A DNA stretch of 64,000 nucleotides, from positions 51,885 through 115,884 of the forward strand of contig NZ_BNBM01000003.1 in NCBI RefSeq assembly GCF_014655715.1. Direction: 5' to 3'. The DNA is from Streptomyces lanatus. GTDB taxonomy: Bacteria; Actinomycetota; Actinomycetes; Streptomycetales; Streptomycetaceae. Below the pieces are notes generated by a model. The model worked only from the letters and a program-made list of their open reading frames with translations. It did no database searches and had not been told where the DNA came from. This document shows positions 1 through 8,726 of the stretch, in pieces (the stretch's first letter is position 1; every line of letters starts with the position of its first letter). Made by a program: the position numbers and the translations under genes.

Positions 1-1
1 G

Positions 2-331
2 CAGGGCCCGTCCGCGCTGAGCAGCACGGAAGCCCACGTCCACGACTTCGCCGACGACCTCAAGGGCAAGGTCACCGGCCCCGGCAAGAAGCGCCAGTCC
101 CAGAAGGTCAGCCCGACCGTCTCCGGCTGCGACCGCCACTACGGCTCCGTCAACGTCTGCGTCCCGACGGACTTCCCGCCGACGGTGAAGGCGACGACGA
201 AGTCCCGGTGTGAGTGGCTGAAGAAGAACGACTACGGCCGTCTCAAGGTCAACGGCAAGGACGACCCGCTGCGGCTGGACCCGAACCGGGACGGGATCGC
301 CTGCGGAAAGGGTGATGTGACCAAGCGCTAG
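2..331 (+). CDS. C-terminal part of an excalibur-type secreted protein (partial)
   Basis: The reading frame is open from the window edge to a TAG stop; the start lies outside. The last 110 residues include a Cys pair (SGCDRHYG...VNVC) and finish with the acidic Ca-binding-like motif DPNRDGIAC, which is the signature of the excalibur domain found at the C-terminus of extracellular Gram-positive proteins, often with nuclease or cell-wall modules. What the N-terminal module is cannot be seen here. The gene converges on the next minus-strand gene with only two bases between their stop codons, so no separate terminator fits between them. Confidence 0.75.
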   Translation, partial: QGPSALSSTEAHVHDFADDLKGKVTGPGKKRQSQKVSPTVSGCDRHYGSVNVCVPTDFPPTVKATTKSRCEWLKKNDYGRLKVNGKDDPLRLDPNRDGIACGKGDVTKR

Positions 332-333
332 TC

Positions 334-1062
334 TCAGCCCGCGTAGTCGGCGAGGGCGCGCTCCACGATGGCCACCAGCTGCTCGTGGTGCGCGCCCTTC
401 CAGTACGCGCGCTTGCACTCGGTGCACTGCGCGAACACGTCGTACGACCGCTGCGTCCCGCCCTCCAGCTGCTCGGCGACCTCGGCCTTCGTCGCCTCCT
501 TGAGCAGCCCGTTGCAGGCGGTGCACCGGGTCCAGGGCCGCAGCTCGGGGCGGAACCGGTCGAGGACGTCGCGGAGTTGGTCCTCGGGGCGGGTGCTGTA
601 CACATAGCCGCCGGCCCACAGCTCACGGCGGCGCAGCAGCCCCCGGTCCCGGCTCAGCATGACCCGCCGCTCGGCGGCCGAGAGCGCGGCCAGCGCCGGG
701 TCGCCGAGGTCCGTCGACTCGTACGCCGTGTCCACACCGAGCAGCCGCATCCGGCGGGCCAGGGTGCCGAGGTGGACGTCGAGCAGGAAGCGCAGGGGAG
801 CGCCGGGCACCCGCTGGGGGCGTGCGACGGGCCGCACCGACACGGACACGTCGGCTGTGGGGACGTACGACACCGGCATCTCCCGGCCGTCCACGACCAG
901 GGGGCCGACCTCGGTCAGCGGGACGCCGAGGGACTCCACGACATGGCCGAGGGTCGAGACTCCGTCGGCGGCGACCTGGGCGGCGCCTCGCTCACGCCGT
1001 CCATTGGGCAGGAACACCCGTAGCTCGGGGGCGAACTCGACATGGATCTCGGGACCGTTCAC
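334..1062 (-). CDS. Mut7-C RNase-like domain protein with N-terminal ubiquitin-like domain
   Basis: The 242-residue product starts at GTG. Residues 1 to about 85 look like a ThiS/ubiquitin-type beta-grasp domain (FAPELRVFLP). Residues 88-240 match the Mut7-C layout: LLDVHLGTLARRMRLLG, a SRDRGLL motif and a C-terminal zinc ribbon with CTAC and CTEC pairs. Mut7-C is a PIN-like fold implicated in RNA processing, with Asp residues (LLDVH, LSRDR) as likely metal ligands; cytosolic. There is no signal peptide. Function in Streptomyces is unknown and the RNase role is inferred from the fold family only. Confidence 0.8.
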   Translation of the reverse strand: MNGPEIHVEFAPELRVFLPNGRRERGAAQVAADGVSTLGHVVESLGVPLTEVGPLVVDGREMPVSYVPTADVSVSVRPVARPQRVPGAPLRFLLDVHLGTLARRMRLLGVDTAYESTDLGDPALAALSAAERRVMLSRDRGLLRRRELWAGGYVYSTRPEDQLRDVLDRFRPELRPWTRCTACNGLLKEATKAEVAEQLEGGTQRSYDVFAQCTECKRAYWKGAHHEQLVAIVERALADYAG

Positions 1063-1095
1063 CCGGCCAGGATGACATGGCCGAGGGTCCGGGCC

Positions 1096-1734
1096 TCAGG
1101 CCTTTTTCGCGGGGAGGCCGTGCTCGATGACTTGCAGGGCCCGGTCCACCAGCTCGCGGAGGTCGTCCCGGCAGTCGTTCTCCGCCCAGGCGATGTTGAC
1201 CTCCATCAGGCCGCCGACCATGGACATCGCGAAGACCCGCACTTCGAGGCTGTCCGGGTCCAGCCCGTGGCGCTCGGCGATGGCGCTCCGCAGCAGGCGT
1301 CCGGTCGCCGACATGCTCTCGATCATCCGGGCGCGGACGGCGGGGATCTGGACCGCCAGGTGCGCTCGGATCCGGACCGCCTCGGGGTCCTCGGCCAGCA
1401 GCGCGTCCATGGACCGGTGCATCACGTACCGCACCGAGTCCATCCAGGACTCCGAGTCGGGCCGACCGCGCAGCTCCTCCAGCATCATCGGGTCGTACTC
1501 GTCCGTGAGGACGATGTCCTCCTTGGTCGGGAAGTAGCGGAAGACCGTGGACGGCGACACCTCGGCGCGCTCGGCGATCTGCTCGATCGTCGTGGCGTCG
1601 TAGCCCTGCTCCTTGATCAGCGCGTACGTCGCGTCGCGGATCGCCGTCCGGGTCTTGATCTTCTTCCGCTCACGAAGCCCCAGCTGGGGACGGTCGGTCA
1701 GGGGAGAGGAGTGTGCGGGGGTCATGGGTGTCAT
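1096..1734 (-). CDS. TetR-family transcriptional regulator
   Basis: The 212-residue protein begins MTPMTPAHSS; its ATG overlaps the TGA of the upstream exporter gene as ATGA, so the two are translationally coupled. A longer in-frame extension upstream is only shadow sequence inside the exporter. Residues 20-75 form the TetR helix-turn-helix (TTIEQIAERAEVSPSTVFRYFPTKE), and the rest is the helical ligand-binding domain. By position it should repress the exporter and itself through the palindrome at 3277-3291. The inducing ligand is unknown. An alternative ATG lies three codons downstream. Confidence 0.9.
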   Translation of the reverse strand: MTPMTPAHSSPLTDRPQLGLRERKKIKTRTAIRDATYALIKEQGYDATTIEQIAERAEVSPSTVFRYFPTKEDIVLTDEYDPMMLEELRGRPDSESWMDSVRYVMHRSMDALLAEDPEAVRIRAHLAVQIPAVRARMIESMSATGRLLRSAIAERHGLDPDSLEVRVFAMSMVGGLMEVNIAWAENDCRDDLRELVDRALQVIEHGLPAKKA

Positions 1735-3272
1735 TGTCGGGCATCGGCCCCCTCGGCAGCCATGTCCGGGGCCTCGGGCCGCTCCGCATCGGGGGTGCCG
1801 GGCAGGAACGCCGCCGCCAGCAGGGCGGAGACCAGGGCCGCGATCCCGCACACCAGCAGCACGACGCCCATGCCGTGGACGTAGGCGCTGTTCGCGGAGG
1901 CCGCGAGCTCGGCGGAGCCCGTCCGCTCGGCGACGAGGTGCGCCGCGACCACGGACTCCCCTGCGGTGTCGGCGACCTTCGCGGGCAGCCCGGTGACATC
2001 GAGCCGGTCCCGGAAGGCGCCGGCGAGCAGGCTGCCGAGCAGGGCGATGCCGATCGCGCCGCCGACCTGACGCATGGTCATCAGCAGCCCGGAGCCGCTG
2101 CCGGCCCGGTCGCGGGGCAGGGCACTCAGGCCGCCGTTCATGGCGGGGATGAGGGAGAGGCCGAAGCCGAGGCCGGTGATGGTGAGCCACAGCGCGACGA
2201 AGCCATAGCCGGAGTCCGCCGTCGTACGGCTGCCGAGGAACCCGGCGAAGGCCAGCACCACCAGGCCCGCGCTCACCGCGGCACGGGCGCCGAAGCGGGC
2301 GACGACCTTCGGCGCGAGGCGGGAGGCGACCAGCAGTCCGCCCATCATCGGCAGCAGCCGCACGCCGGTGCCCAGGGCGTCATGGCCGAGGACGGCCTGG
2401 AGGTAGGGCGGCAGCACGAACAGCAGGCCGGTCAGGATGAACGTCACCAGGGTGGCGGCGACGGTGTTGAAGAGGAAGCCGCGGTGGGCGAGGAGGGTCA
2501 TGTCGAGCATGGGGCGCTCGACCCGGCGTTCCCGCAGCACGAGCGCGGCGATCAGGACGACCGAGGCGGCGAGCATCGCCAGGACCAGCGGGTCGCCCCA
2601 GCCCCGGGTGGGCGCCTCGATGATCCCGTAGACGAGGGCGCCGAGCCCGGTCGCGGCGAGCGCGGTGGAGACGGTGTCGACCTTGGGGGAGGCGGGGTCC
2701 TTCGTCTCGGGGAGCAGGAAGACGCAGGCGGCGATGCCGATCGCGGCCATCGGGACGTTGATCAGGAAGACCGAGCCCCACCAGAAGTGGTTCAGCAGCC
2801 AGCCGCCGATGATCGGGCCGAGCGGCAGGCCGAGCGCGGAGGCGGCGGAGGCGATGCCGACGGCCTTGGTGCGCTCCTCGGGGCCGAAGAGCGTGGGCAG
2901 CACCGACAGGGAGAGCGGGGTGACCAGGGCCGCGCCGACGCCCATCACGGCACGGGCGGCGATCACCGCGTTCACATCGCCGGCCAGCGCGCCGACCAGG
3001 GATCCGGCGAGGAAGATCCCGAGCCCGGTGATCAGCATGCGCCGCCGCCCGAACCGGTCGCCGAGCAGACCGGCGGGGAGCATCAGCGCCGCGAAGACGA
3101 CGACGTACGCGTCCGCCATCCACTGCTGCTGGCCGGTGGTGGCGCCGAGGTCGGCGGCCATCGTCGGCAGCGCCACATTGAGGATCGTCATGTCGAAGCC
3201 GAGCGTGAGCATGCTCGCGACGAGTGCGCCGAGCGCCCACCAACGGCGAGGGTCTGGAGTGACAGTAACCAT
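1731..3272 (-). CDS. MFS drug exporter, DHA2 (EmrB/QacA) type, 14 TM
   Basis: The 513-residue integral membrane protein has the DHA2 layout of 14 predicted transmembrane helices. Motif A-like GLLGDRFGRRRMLI follows TM2 and motif C-like AVMGVGAALVTPLSLSVLPTLFGP lies near TM4-5. These exporters use the proton gradient to expel amphipathic drugs or peptides. The ATG lies five bases from a perfect palindrome, and no ribosome binding site is visible, so the message is probably leaderless. It is followed and overlapped (ATGA) by a TetR gene, the standard arrangement for a self-regulated efflux operon. Substrate unknown. Confidence 0.9.
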   Translation of the reverse strand: MVTVTPDPRRWWALGALVASMLTLGFDMTILNVALPTMAADLGATTGQQQWMADAYVVVFAALMLPAGLLGDRFGRRRMLITGLGIFLAGSLVGALAGDVNAVIAARAVMGVGAALVTPLSLSVLPTLFGPEERTKAVGIASAASALGLPLGPIIGGWLLNHFWWGSVFLINVPMAAIGIAACVFLLPETKDPASPKVDTVSTALAATGLGALVYGIIEAPTRGWGDPLVLAMLAASVVLIAALVLRERRVERPMLDMTLLAHRGFLFNTVAATLVTFILTGLLFVLPPYLQAVLGHDALGTGVRLLPMMGGLLVASRLAPKVVARFGARAAVSAGLVVLAFAGFLGSRTTADSGYGFVALWLTITGLGFGLSLIPAMNGGLSALPRDRAGSGSGLLMTMRQVGGAIGIALLGSLLAGAFRDRLDVTGLPAKVADTAGESVVAAHLVAERTGSAELAASANSAYVHGMGVVLLVCGIAALVSALLAAAFLPGTPDAERPEAPDMAAEGADARQ

Positions 3273-3276
3273 GAAA

Positions 3277-3309
3277 TGAGAGTAGCTCTCAAAAGGTGGT
3301 CGCTGTCAA
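3277..3309 (-). promoter_or_regulatory. Promoter and TetR-type operator of the efflux operon
   Basis: TGAGAG-TAG-CTCTCA (3277-3291) is a perfect inverted repeat ending five bases from the exporter ATG. Reading the minus strand, TTGACA (3309-3304) is followed after 19 bases by TACTCT (3284-3279), so the palindrome covers the -10 box and the predicted start site is at or next to the ATG. This is a classic repressor position. Assignment to the adjacent TetR is inference. Confidence 0.7.
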
Positions 3310-3346
3310 TCAGATTCGGGTGCGCGCGGAAATCCGGGCATGGAAA

Positions 3347-3374
3347 AGGGCCACGGCTCGGAAGCCATGGCCCT
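3347..3374 (-). terminator. Rho-independent terminator of the TrhA-like gene
   Basis: Read on the minus strand, AGGGCCATGGCT and AGCCGTGGCCCT form a 12-bp stem with one mismatch, a TCCG loop and a trailing TTTT. It lies 20 bases after the stop codon of the minus-strand gene at 3395. Confidence 0.7.
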
Positions 3375-3394
3375 CGGAGGAGGTGCGGGGTGGA

Positions 3395-4150
3395 CTACCT
3401 GTGCTGGTAGGCCACCAGGGAGATCCCCACGTAGTGCACGACGAACGCCGCCAGCGTGAAGGAGTGGAACACCTCGTGGAAGCCGAACCAGCGCGGTGAC
3501 GGGTTCGGGCGCTTGATGCCGTAGATCACGCCGCCCGCGCTGTAGAGGACACCGCCGACGATCACCAGGACCAGGACCGCGATGCCGCCGGTGCGCATGA
3601 AGTCGGGCAGGAAGAAGACGGCCGCCCAGCCCATCGCGATGTAGCAGGGGGTGTAGAGCCAGCGCGGGGCGCCGACCCAGAAGACGCGGAAGACGATGCC
3701 GGCCGCGGCGGCGGCCCAGATGCCCCACAGCAGCCACTGCCCCTTGGCGCCCGGCAGGAGCAGCATCGTCAGCGGTGTGTAGGTGCCCGCGATGATCAGG
3801 AAGATGTTGGCGTGATCGAGCCGGCGCAGGATGCCGTCCATGCGCGGACTCCAGTTGCCCCGGTGGTACAGCGCGCTCACGCCGAACAGCAGACAGGCCG
3901 TGAGGACGTAGATCCCGCAGGCGAGGCGGCCTCTGGGGGAGTCCGCGAGGGCGGTGAGGACCAGGCCCGCGACGAGAACGGCCGGAAACATACCGAGGTG
4001 CAGCCAGCCGCGGAGCTTCGGCTTGATCTCGTCCGTGAGTTGCTGGGCATGGTGCGCGATCTGGTGCGGCAGCGAGGGCGCGGCGGACCCGCGGCCGGCG
4101 GCCGGCGTGTCCGTTTGCGCGTCGGGGACGGGCGCAGTCATGCGGGGCAT
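3395..4150 (-). CDS. trhA: Hemolysin III / TrhA-family (PAQR) membrane protein
   Basis: The 251-residue protein has a cytosolic N-terminus and seven predicted transmembrane helices. It shows the PAQR signatures: GIYVLTACLLFGVSALYH early, DHANIFLIIAGTYTPL in the middle and FHEVFHSFTLAAFVVHYVG at the end, which supply the conserved His/Asp/Ser metal-site residues of the family. Bacterial members are annotated hemolysin III or TrhA and have been linked to membrane energetics or lipid homeostasis; a direct haemolytic role is doubtful. It has its own terminator at 3347-3374 and is divergent from pckG. Confidence 0.85.
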   Translation of the reverse strand: MPRMTAPVPDAQTDTPAAGRGSAAPSLPHQIAHHAQQLTDEIKPKLRGWLHLGMFPAVLVAGLVLTALADSPRGRLACGIYVLTACLLFGVSALYHRGNWSPRMDGILRRLDHANIFLIIAGTYTPLTMLLLPGAKGQWLLWGIWAAAAAGIVFRVFWVGAPRWLYTPCYIAMGWAAVFFLPDFMRTGGIAVLVLVIVGGVLYSAGGVIYGIKRPNPSPRWFGFHEVFHSFTLAAFVVHYVGISLVAYQHR

Positions 4151-4501
4151 CGTACCTACGGAACCGTAAGTTACGCGTCAGAGCGGCCGGATGAGTGACC
4201 GTTAGTGGCCATCGTCTCATGGGGTACCCGGAATGGACGCACCCGGGGTGAAGCCGTGGTGACGCATCGAAAACATCTTGATGAGTGGCGATGCTCACGC
4301 CGCTCACCTGTGACGCCCTCTGGACATATGCGCAGACGCGTCGGATGATCAAATGAGTGCGGTCGGCACCGGATGAGCGCGGAAGATCGGAATGGCCGAT
4401 CCGAACTGCGAAGCATCCGGGTCGCGGCCCCCACGGGGCATACAAGGGCATAGTCGAACATCCTGTACAGCCAGGAAAAATCCCTCATTCTAGGAGCAAC
4501 C
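4151..4501. other. Intergenic region between divergent trhA-like gene and pckG
   Basis: This 351-bp stretch must hold two divergent promoters. The pckG ribosome binding site (AGGAG, five bases before GTG) is clear at its right end. There is an imperfect inverted repeat GCATCG...CGATGC at about 4264-4292. No coding sequence or recognised operator could be identified. Confidence 0.5.
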
Positions 4502-6325
4502 GTGGCGCGCGACATCGCGGCTCCCCCCGTCGTCCCCACCAACCACCGCGAACTGGTCTCGTGGGTGAACGAGATCGCAGAACTGACGCAGCCGGACAGC
4601 GTGGTCTGGTGCGACGGATCCGAGGCCGAGTACGAGCGTCTGAGCGAGGAGCTCGTCGCCAAGGGCACCTTCAAGAAACTCGACCCGATCAAGCGCCCCA
4701 ACTCGTACTACGCCGCCTCCGACCCGACCGACGTCGCGCGCGTCGAGGACCGGACCTTCATCTGCTCCGAGAAGGAGGAGGACGCGGGCCCGACGAACCA
4801 CTGGATGGCCCCCGCCGAGATGCGGGACGTCTTCTCCGGTGAGAAGGGCGTCTTCCGCGGCTCGATGCGCGGCCGGACCATGTACGTCGTCCCGTTCTGC
4901 ATGGGCCCCCTCGGCTCGAAGCTCTCCGCGATCGGCGTCGAGATCACCGACTCCGCCTATGTCGCGGTCTCCATGCGCACCATGACCCGCATGGGCCAGG
5001 CCGTCCTCGACGAACTCGGCGACGACGGCTTCTTCGTCAAGGCCGTGCACTCCGTCGGCGCCCCGCTGGAGGCCGGCGAGCAGGACGTCCCGTGGCCCTG
5101 CAACCAGACCAAGTACATCTCCCACTTCCCCGAGAGCCGCGAGATCTGGTCCTACGGCTCCGGCTACGGCGGCAACGCCCTGCTCGGCAAGAAGTGCTAC
5201 GCCCTGCGGATCGCGTCCGTGATGGCCCGCGACGAGGGCTGGCTCGCCGAGCACATGCTGATCCTCAAGCTCACGCCCCCGCAGGGCGAGTCCAAGTACG
5301 TGGCGGCGGCCTTCCCCTCCGCCTGCGGCAAGACCAACCTCGCCATGCTGGAGCCCACCATCTCCGGCTGGACCGTCGAGACCATCGGCGACGACATCGC
5401 CTGGATGCGCTTCGGCGAGGACGGCCGCCTGTACGCCATCAACCCCGAGGCCGGTTTCTTCGGCGTCGCGCCCGGCACCGGCGAGCACACCAACGCCAAC
5501 GCGATGAAGACGCTGTGGGGCAACTCGGTCTTCACCAACGTGGCGCTGACGGACGACGGCGACATCTGGTGGGAGGGCATGACGGAGGAGACCCCGGCCC
5601 ACCTCACCGACTGGAAGGGCAACGACTGGACGCCTTCCTCCGACGTCCCCGCCGCCCACCCCAACGCCCGGTTCACCGTCCCCGCGTCCCAGTGCCCGAT
5701 CATCGCGCCCGAGTGGGAGGACCCCAAGGGCGTGCCGATCTCCGCGATCCTCTTCGGCGGCCGCCGCGCCACCGCCGTACCGCTGGTGACCGAGTCCTTC
5801 GACTGGAACCACGGCGTCTTCCTCGGCGCCAACGTGGCCTCCGAGAAGACCGCCGCCGCCGAGGGCAAGGTCGGCGAGCTGCGCCGCGACCCCTTCGCGA
5901 TGCTGCCGTTCTGCGGCTACAACATGGGCGACTACATGGCCCACTGGATCAAGGTCGGCAAGTCCGCCGACCAGGCCAAGCTGCCGAAGATCTACTACGT
6001 CAACTGGTTCCGCAAGAACGACGAGGGCAAGTTCGTCTGGCCCGGCTTCGGTGAGAACAGCCGCGTCCTGAAGTGGATCGTCGAGCGCCTCGACGGCAAG
6101 GCCGAGGGCGTCGAGACCCCCATCGGCATCCTGCCGGCCAAGGGCGCCCTCGACACCAACGGCCTCGAACTGGCCGAGTCCGACCTCGACTTCCTCCTCA
6201 CCGTCGACAAGGAGATCTGGCGCGAGGAGGCGGCGCTCGTCCCCGACCACCTCAACACCTTCGGCGATCACACGCCGAAGGAGCTGTGGGACGAGTACAA
6301 CGCGCTGGTGCAGCGCCTGGGCTGA
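4502..6325 (+). CDS. pckG: Phosphoenolpyruvate carboxykinase (GTP)
   Basis: The 607-residue product has the usual length of GTP-dependent PEPCK. It converts oxaloacetate plus GTP to PEP, CO2 and GDP at the gluconeogenesis/TCA branch point in the cytosol. Visible landmarks are the kinase P-loop [13 protein letters not shown] with its active-site Cys near residue 273, GDDIAWM, and [16 protein letters not shown]. The start is GTG with a good AGGAG upstream. The strong C/G third-position bias marks it as the coding strand; the long open frames opposite it are shadows. It is a single-gene unit with its own upstream region. Confidence 0.97.
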   Translation: MARDIAAPPVVPTNHRELVSWVNEIAELTQPDSVVWCDGSEAEYERLSEELVAKGTFKKLDPIKRPNSYYAASDPTDVARVEDRTFICSEKEEDAGPTNHWMAPAEMRDVFSGEKGVFRGSMRGRTMYVVPFCMGPLGSKLSAIGVEITDSAYVAVSMRTMTRMGQAVLDELGDDGFFVKAVHSVGAPLEAGEQDVPWPCNQTKYISHFPESREIWSYGSGYGGNALLGKKCYALRIASVMARDEGWLAEHMLILKLTPPQGESKYVAAAFPSACGKTNLAMLEPTISGWTVETIGDDIAWMRFGEDGRLYAINPEAGFFGVAPGTGEHTNANAMKTLWGNSVFTNVALTDDGDIWWEGMTEETPAHLTDWKGNDWTPSSDVPAAHPNARFTVPASQCPIIAPEWEDPKGVPISAILFGGRRATAVPLVTESFDWNHGVFLGANVASEKTAAAEGKVGELRRDPFAMLPFCGYNMGDYMAHWIKVGKSADQAKLPKIYYVNWFRKNDEGKFVWPGFGENSRVLKWIVERLDGKAEGVETPIGILPAKGALDTNGLELAESDLDFLLTVDKEIWREEAALVPDHLNTFGDHTPKELWDEYNALVQRLG

Positions 6326-6341
6326 CGCCGCCCACCGAACT

Positions 6342-6392
6342 CCGCGGCCGGTTGGGATTGCCCTGACCAGTGATCGTCACGGCCGGCCGCGG
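6342..6392. repeat. Inverted repeat downstream of pckG, possible weak terminator
   Basis: CCGCGGCCGG (6342-6351) and CCGGCCGCGG (6383-6392) are perfect 10-bp arms separated by 31 bases, starting 17 bases after the pckG stop. There is no T-tract, so terminator activity is uncertain. Confidence 0.35.
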
Positions 6393-6574
6393 TGCGAAAC
6401 CGGCGAGGTTCCGTACAACGACGTACGGGGCTCTGGGCCTGTCGCCGCGTCCTCGTCCGCCCCGACGGAGACACGGCGGCAGGCCCTCGCCTGCATCTCC
6501 GGGGCTCGCGCTGAACGCCGACGGCACCTTCACGATCAACGACCCGCACCAGCGTCGACCGCCCCGGCCACTGT

Positions 6575-7201
6575 CTACGTCAGAGGCTGATCGCCGCCCG
6601 TCCCGCCCCGGTCCTCCAGATACCGGGTGTGGGTCTCCTGGCGGCGGGCCTCCACCTCGCGCAGGCCCGCCGCCAGGTTCTCCGCGTCCTTCTTCAACAG
6701 GCCGAGCTGCCGCTCCAGATGGAGCTCCGGCGACTCGGTGCCCGGCGACATCCGCGTCCACCACCGCGTCCGCGCGAAGCTGTCGACGGCCTCGGGCAGA
6801 TCGCGCCGGACAATACGGGAGAGGACATGCACGCCCTCCGGGTCGTGCGCGAGCAGCTCGGCGACCCAGCCCTTGTCGAGCAGCGCGGTCAGGAGCTCGG
6901 TCAGTTCTCGGAGACGGGCCGCGGCCGTCACCGACAGCTCGACGTCCGTCAGATAGCCGCGCAGCTTCTCGAAGTCTCCGCGCAGTTCGTCCAGCTGGGC
7001 CGAGGGGTCCGGGAAGTCGGGCGGCGCGGGCCGCTCCGGCGGGGCGATCAGCGCGCCCGCGCCGTACAGGCCCACGACCACGACCGGCCAGTACGGTCCC
7101 GCCACCCCTGTGAAGGTCAGCGCCAGGCCGACCAGCCCGCACGCGCTGCCGGCGATGTTCTTGCGGGACTCCAGGTACGCCCCTGCCCTACTGGTAGCCA
7201 C
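6575..7201 (-). CDS. Small membrane-anchored coiled-coil protein, unknown function
   Basis: About 208 residues from a GTG that overlaps the end of the upstream VWA gene by 14 bases; a longer form from 7219 is possible. Two close hydrophobic segments (residues 15-60) form a hairpin anchor, after which the protein is soluble, Leu/Glu/Arg-rich and probably helical (LERQLGLLKKDAENLAAGLREVEARRQE). I do not recognise the family. It is the last gene of the four-gene operon with the VWA and TelA-like genes, so it may be a membrane scaffold for that system. Confidence 0.7.
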   Translation of the reverse strand: MATSRAGAYLESRKNIAGSACGLVGLALTFTGVAGPYWPVVVVGLYGAGALIAPPERPAPPDFPDPSAQLDELRGDFEKLRGYLTDVELSVTAAARLRELTELLTALLDKGWVAELLAHDPEGVHVLSRIVRRDLPEAVDSFARTRWWTRMSPGTESPELHLERQLGLLKKDAENLAAGLREVEARRQETHTRYLEDRGGTGGDQPLT

Positions 7202-8726
7202 GGATCTCCTCGAAGGCACCGTCCAGTGACCCTTGCTGGGCGTCGAAGAGCCGGCCGCCGGTCAGCTCGGCGATGTACTCCAGCTCCGACTTGCTGGAGT
7301 CGCCGAAGAGGATGGGGAAGACGGGTGTCGAGCGTCGCTCGCGGTCCAGGCCGATGTACCAGGCGTGGAAGCCGGCCGAGTCGGTGCCCGCGGTGTTCTC
7401 GCCGTCCGTCATCAGCACGATCGACGTGAACGTGTCCCTGCCGGAGCCCAGATGCTGGTACGCCGCCTCCAGCGAGGTGTAGATCGCGGTGTCGCCCTCG
7501 GCGGTCAGCGCGTCGGTGTCCTCCCGGATACCCGCGAGCCCGGCCTTCGGGTCGGACGGCTCCACGACATGCGTGGCCACGCTCTTCACACTCGACCCGA
7601 ACGGCATCAGCGTGACCTCCTCGCGCTCGCGGAAGTCACCGGTGAGGTCGGTGAGCGCCTTCTTCAGCTGCTCCAGGCGGTCGCCCTCCATCGAGCCCGA
7701 GGTGTCGAGGACGTAGACCGTCCTGGACGGGCGGCGCAGCTCGTTCTCGTACGAGTCGAGGAGGCCGTCGGCGACGGAACGGGTGCCCGGGAAGGGCAGT
7801 TCGCGCCGGCGGCCGGGGTCGAGGCCGGGTGCGGGGTCGACGGAGGGGACGACCGGGCGGCGATGGGTGCGCTCCGTGATCAGCCGCTGCGTGCCGTCTG
7901 TGCGCAGGGCCTCGGTGAGGCGGCGGACGTCCTCGCGGGTCGCGGCGTTCGTCGAGGCGAGGGAGGAGAGCGGGTAGTCGGCGGTGACGACGCCGTCCTT
8001 GGGGCGGATCACGGTCAGGCCCGGGATGCCCTTGAGGACGGACTCGTAGTTGAGCAGCGCGTCGACGTTGCCGCGCCGCTTGTACGCCGTCGCCAGCCAG
8101 CCCGACGAACCCGACGTCAGCTTCTGCCCCTTGAAGAACTCCTTCAGCCGGGGCGAGGCCTTGTCGACGTCCGCGTCCGTCAGGGCGGCCTGCGCGCCGG
8201 ACAGGGCCGAGGCGACGGAGACCAGGGTGGCGAAGCCGGAGTTGGAGCGGGCTGGGTCCGTCATCCCGTACGTCAACCTGCCGTCCTGGACGGCCTGTTC
8301 GATCTGCGACCAGGTGACGTCACCGGGCTTCCAGCCCAGCTGGGCGAGCCGCGTCGACTTGACGCCGACCGCGACCGGGCTCGACATGACCGGCGTCTCC
8401 GACACGACCTTCTTGGCCGCTTCGGGGCGTAGCCGCAGATAGTCGTTGGAGGACAGCCACAGCGCGTCGTAACGCCCGTCCGCCTTGCCCTTCGCCAGCA
8501 GTTCCACGGCGTCGAGGGTGCCCATGTAGGTGGGCCGGACCTCGATGCCGGTGTCGTCGGCGATCCGCTCCAGGACCGGGGCCATGTCGCTGAGCTCGCT
8601 GGAGGCGAGGATGCGCAGGGAGCCGGGTCTCGGGGCGTTGTCGGGCTCGTCGGCCGCCTTCTGCGAGGTGCAGGCGGTCAGCAGCGCCAGCGCGGCGAGC
8701 GCCGGAGCGAGTATGCGTGCTCTCAT
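7188..8726 (-). CDS. Lipoprotein with substrate-binding-type domain fused to a VWA domain
   Basis: The 512-residue product starts at an ATG overlapping the TelA-like gene's TGA (ATGA); a longer frame upstream is shadow. A lipoprotein signal ends in LLTAC (Cys 19). Residues 35 to about 300 resemble an extracellular solute-binding protein (SLRILASSELSDM, a segment around YESVLKGIPGL). Residues about 330-510 form a von Willebrand A domain with an intact MIDAS motif DTSGSMEG. Anchored outside the membrane, the VWA part probably binds a protein partner in a metal-dependent way. It shares a domain type with the first gene of the operon. Function unknown. Confidence 0.8.
   Translation of the reverse strand: MRARILAPALAALALLTACTSQKAADEPDNAPRPGSLRILASSELSDMAPVLERIADDTGIEVRPTYMGTLDAVELLAKGKADGRYDALWLSSNDYLRLRPEAAKKVVSETPVMSSPVAVGVKSTRLAQLGWKPGDVTWSQIEQAVQDGRLTYGMTDPARSNSGFATLVSVASALSGAQAALTDADVDKASPRLKEFFKGQKLTSGSSGWLATAYKRRGNVDALLNYESVLKGIPGLTVIRPKDGVVTADYPLSSLASTNAATREDVRRLTEALRTDGTQRLITERTHRRPVVPSVDPAPGLDPGRRRELPFPGTRSVADGLLDSYENELRRPSRTVYVLDTSGSMEGDRLEQLKKALTDLTGDFREREEVTLMPFGSSVKSVATHVVEPSDPKAGLAGIREDTDALTAEGDTAIYTSLEAAYQHLGSGRDTFTSIVLMTDGENTAGTDSAGFHAWYIGLDRERRSTPVFPILFGDSSKSELEYIAELTGGRLFDAQQGSLDGAFEEIRGYQ

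Noticed and set aside
4490..6271. 593-codon minus-strand frame over pckG
   Set aside because: Shadow of pckG caused by GC-rich third positions; the translated protein is low-complexity Val/Gly/Glu with no domain.
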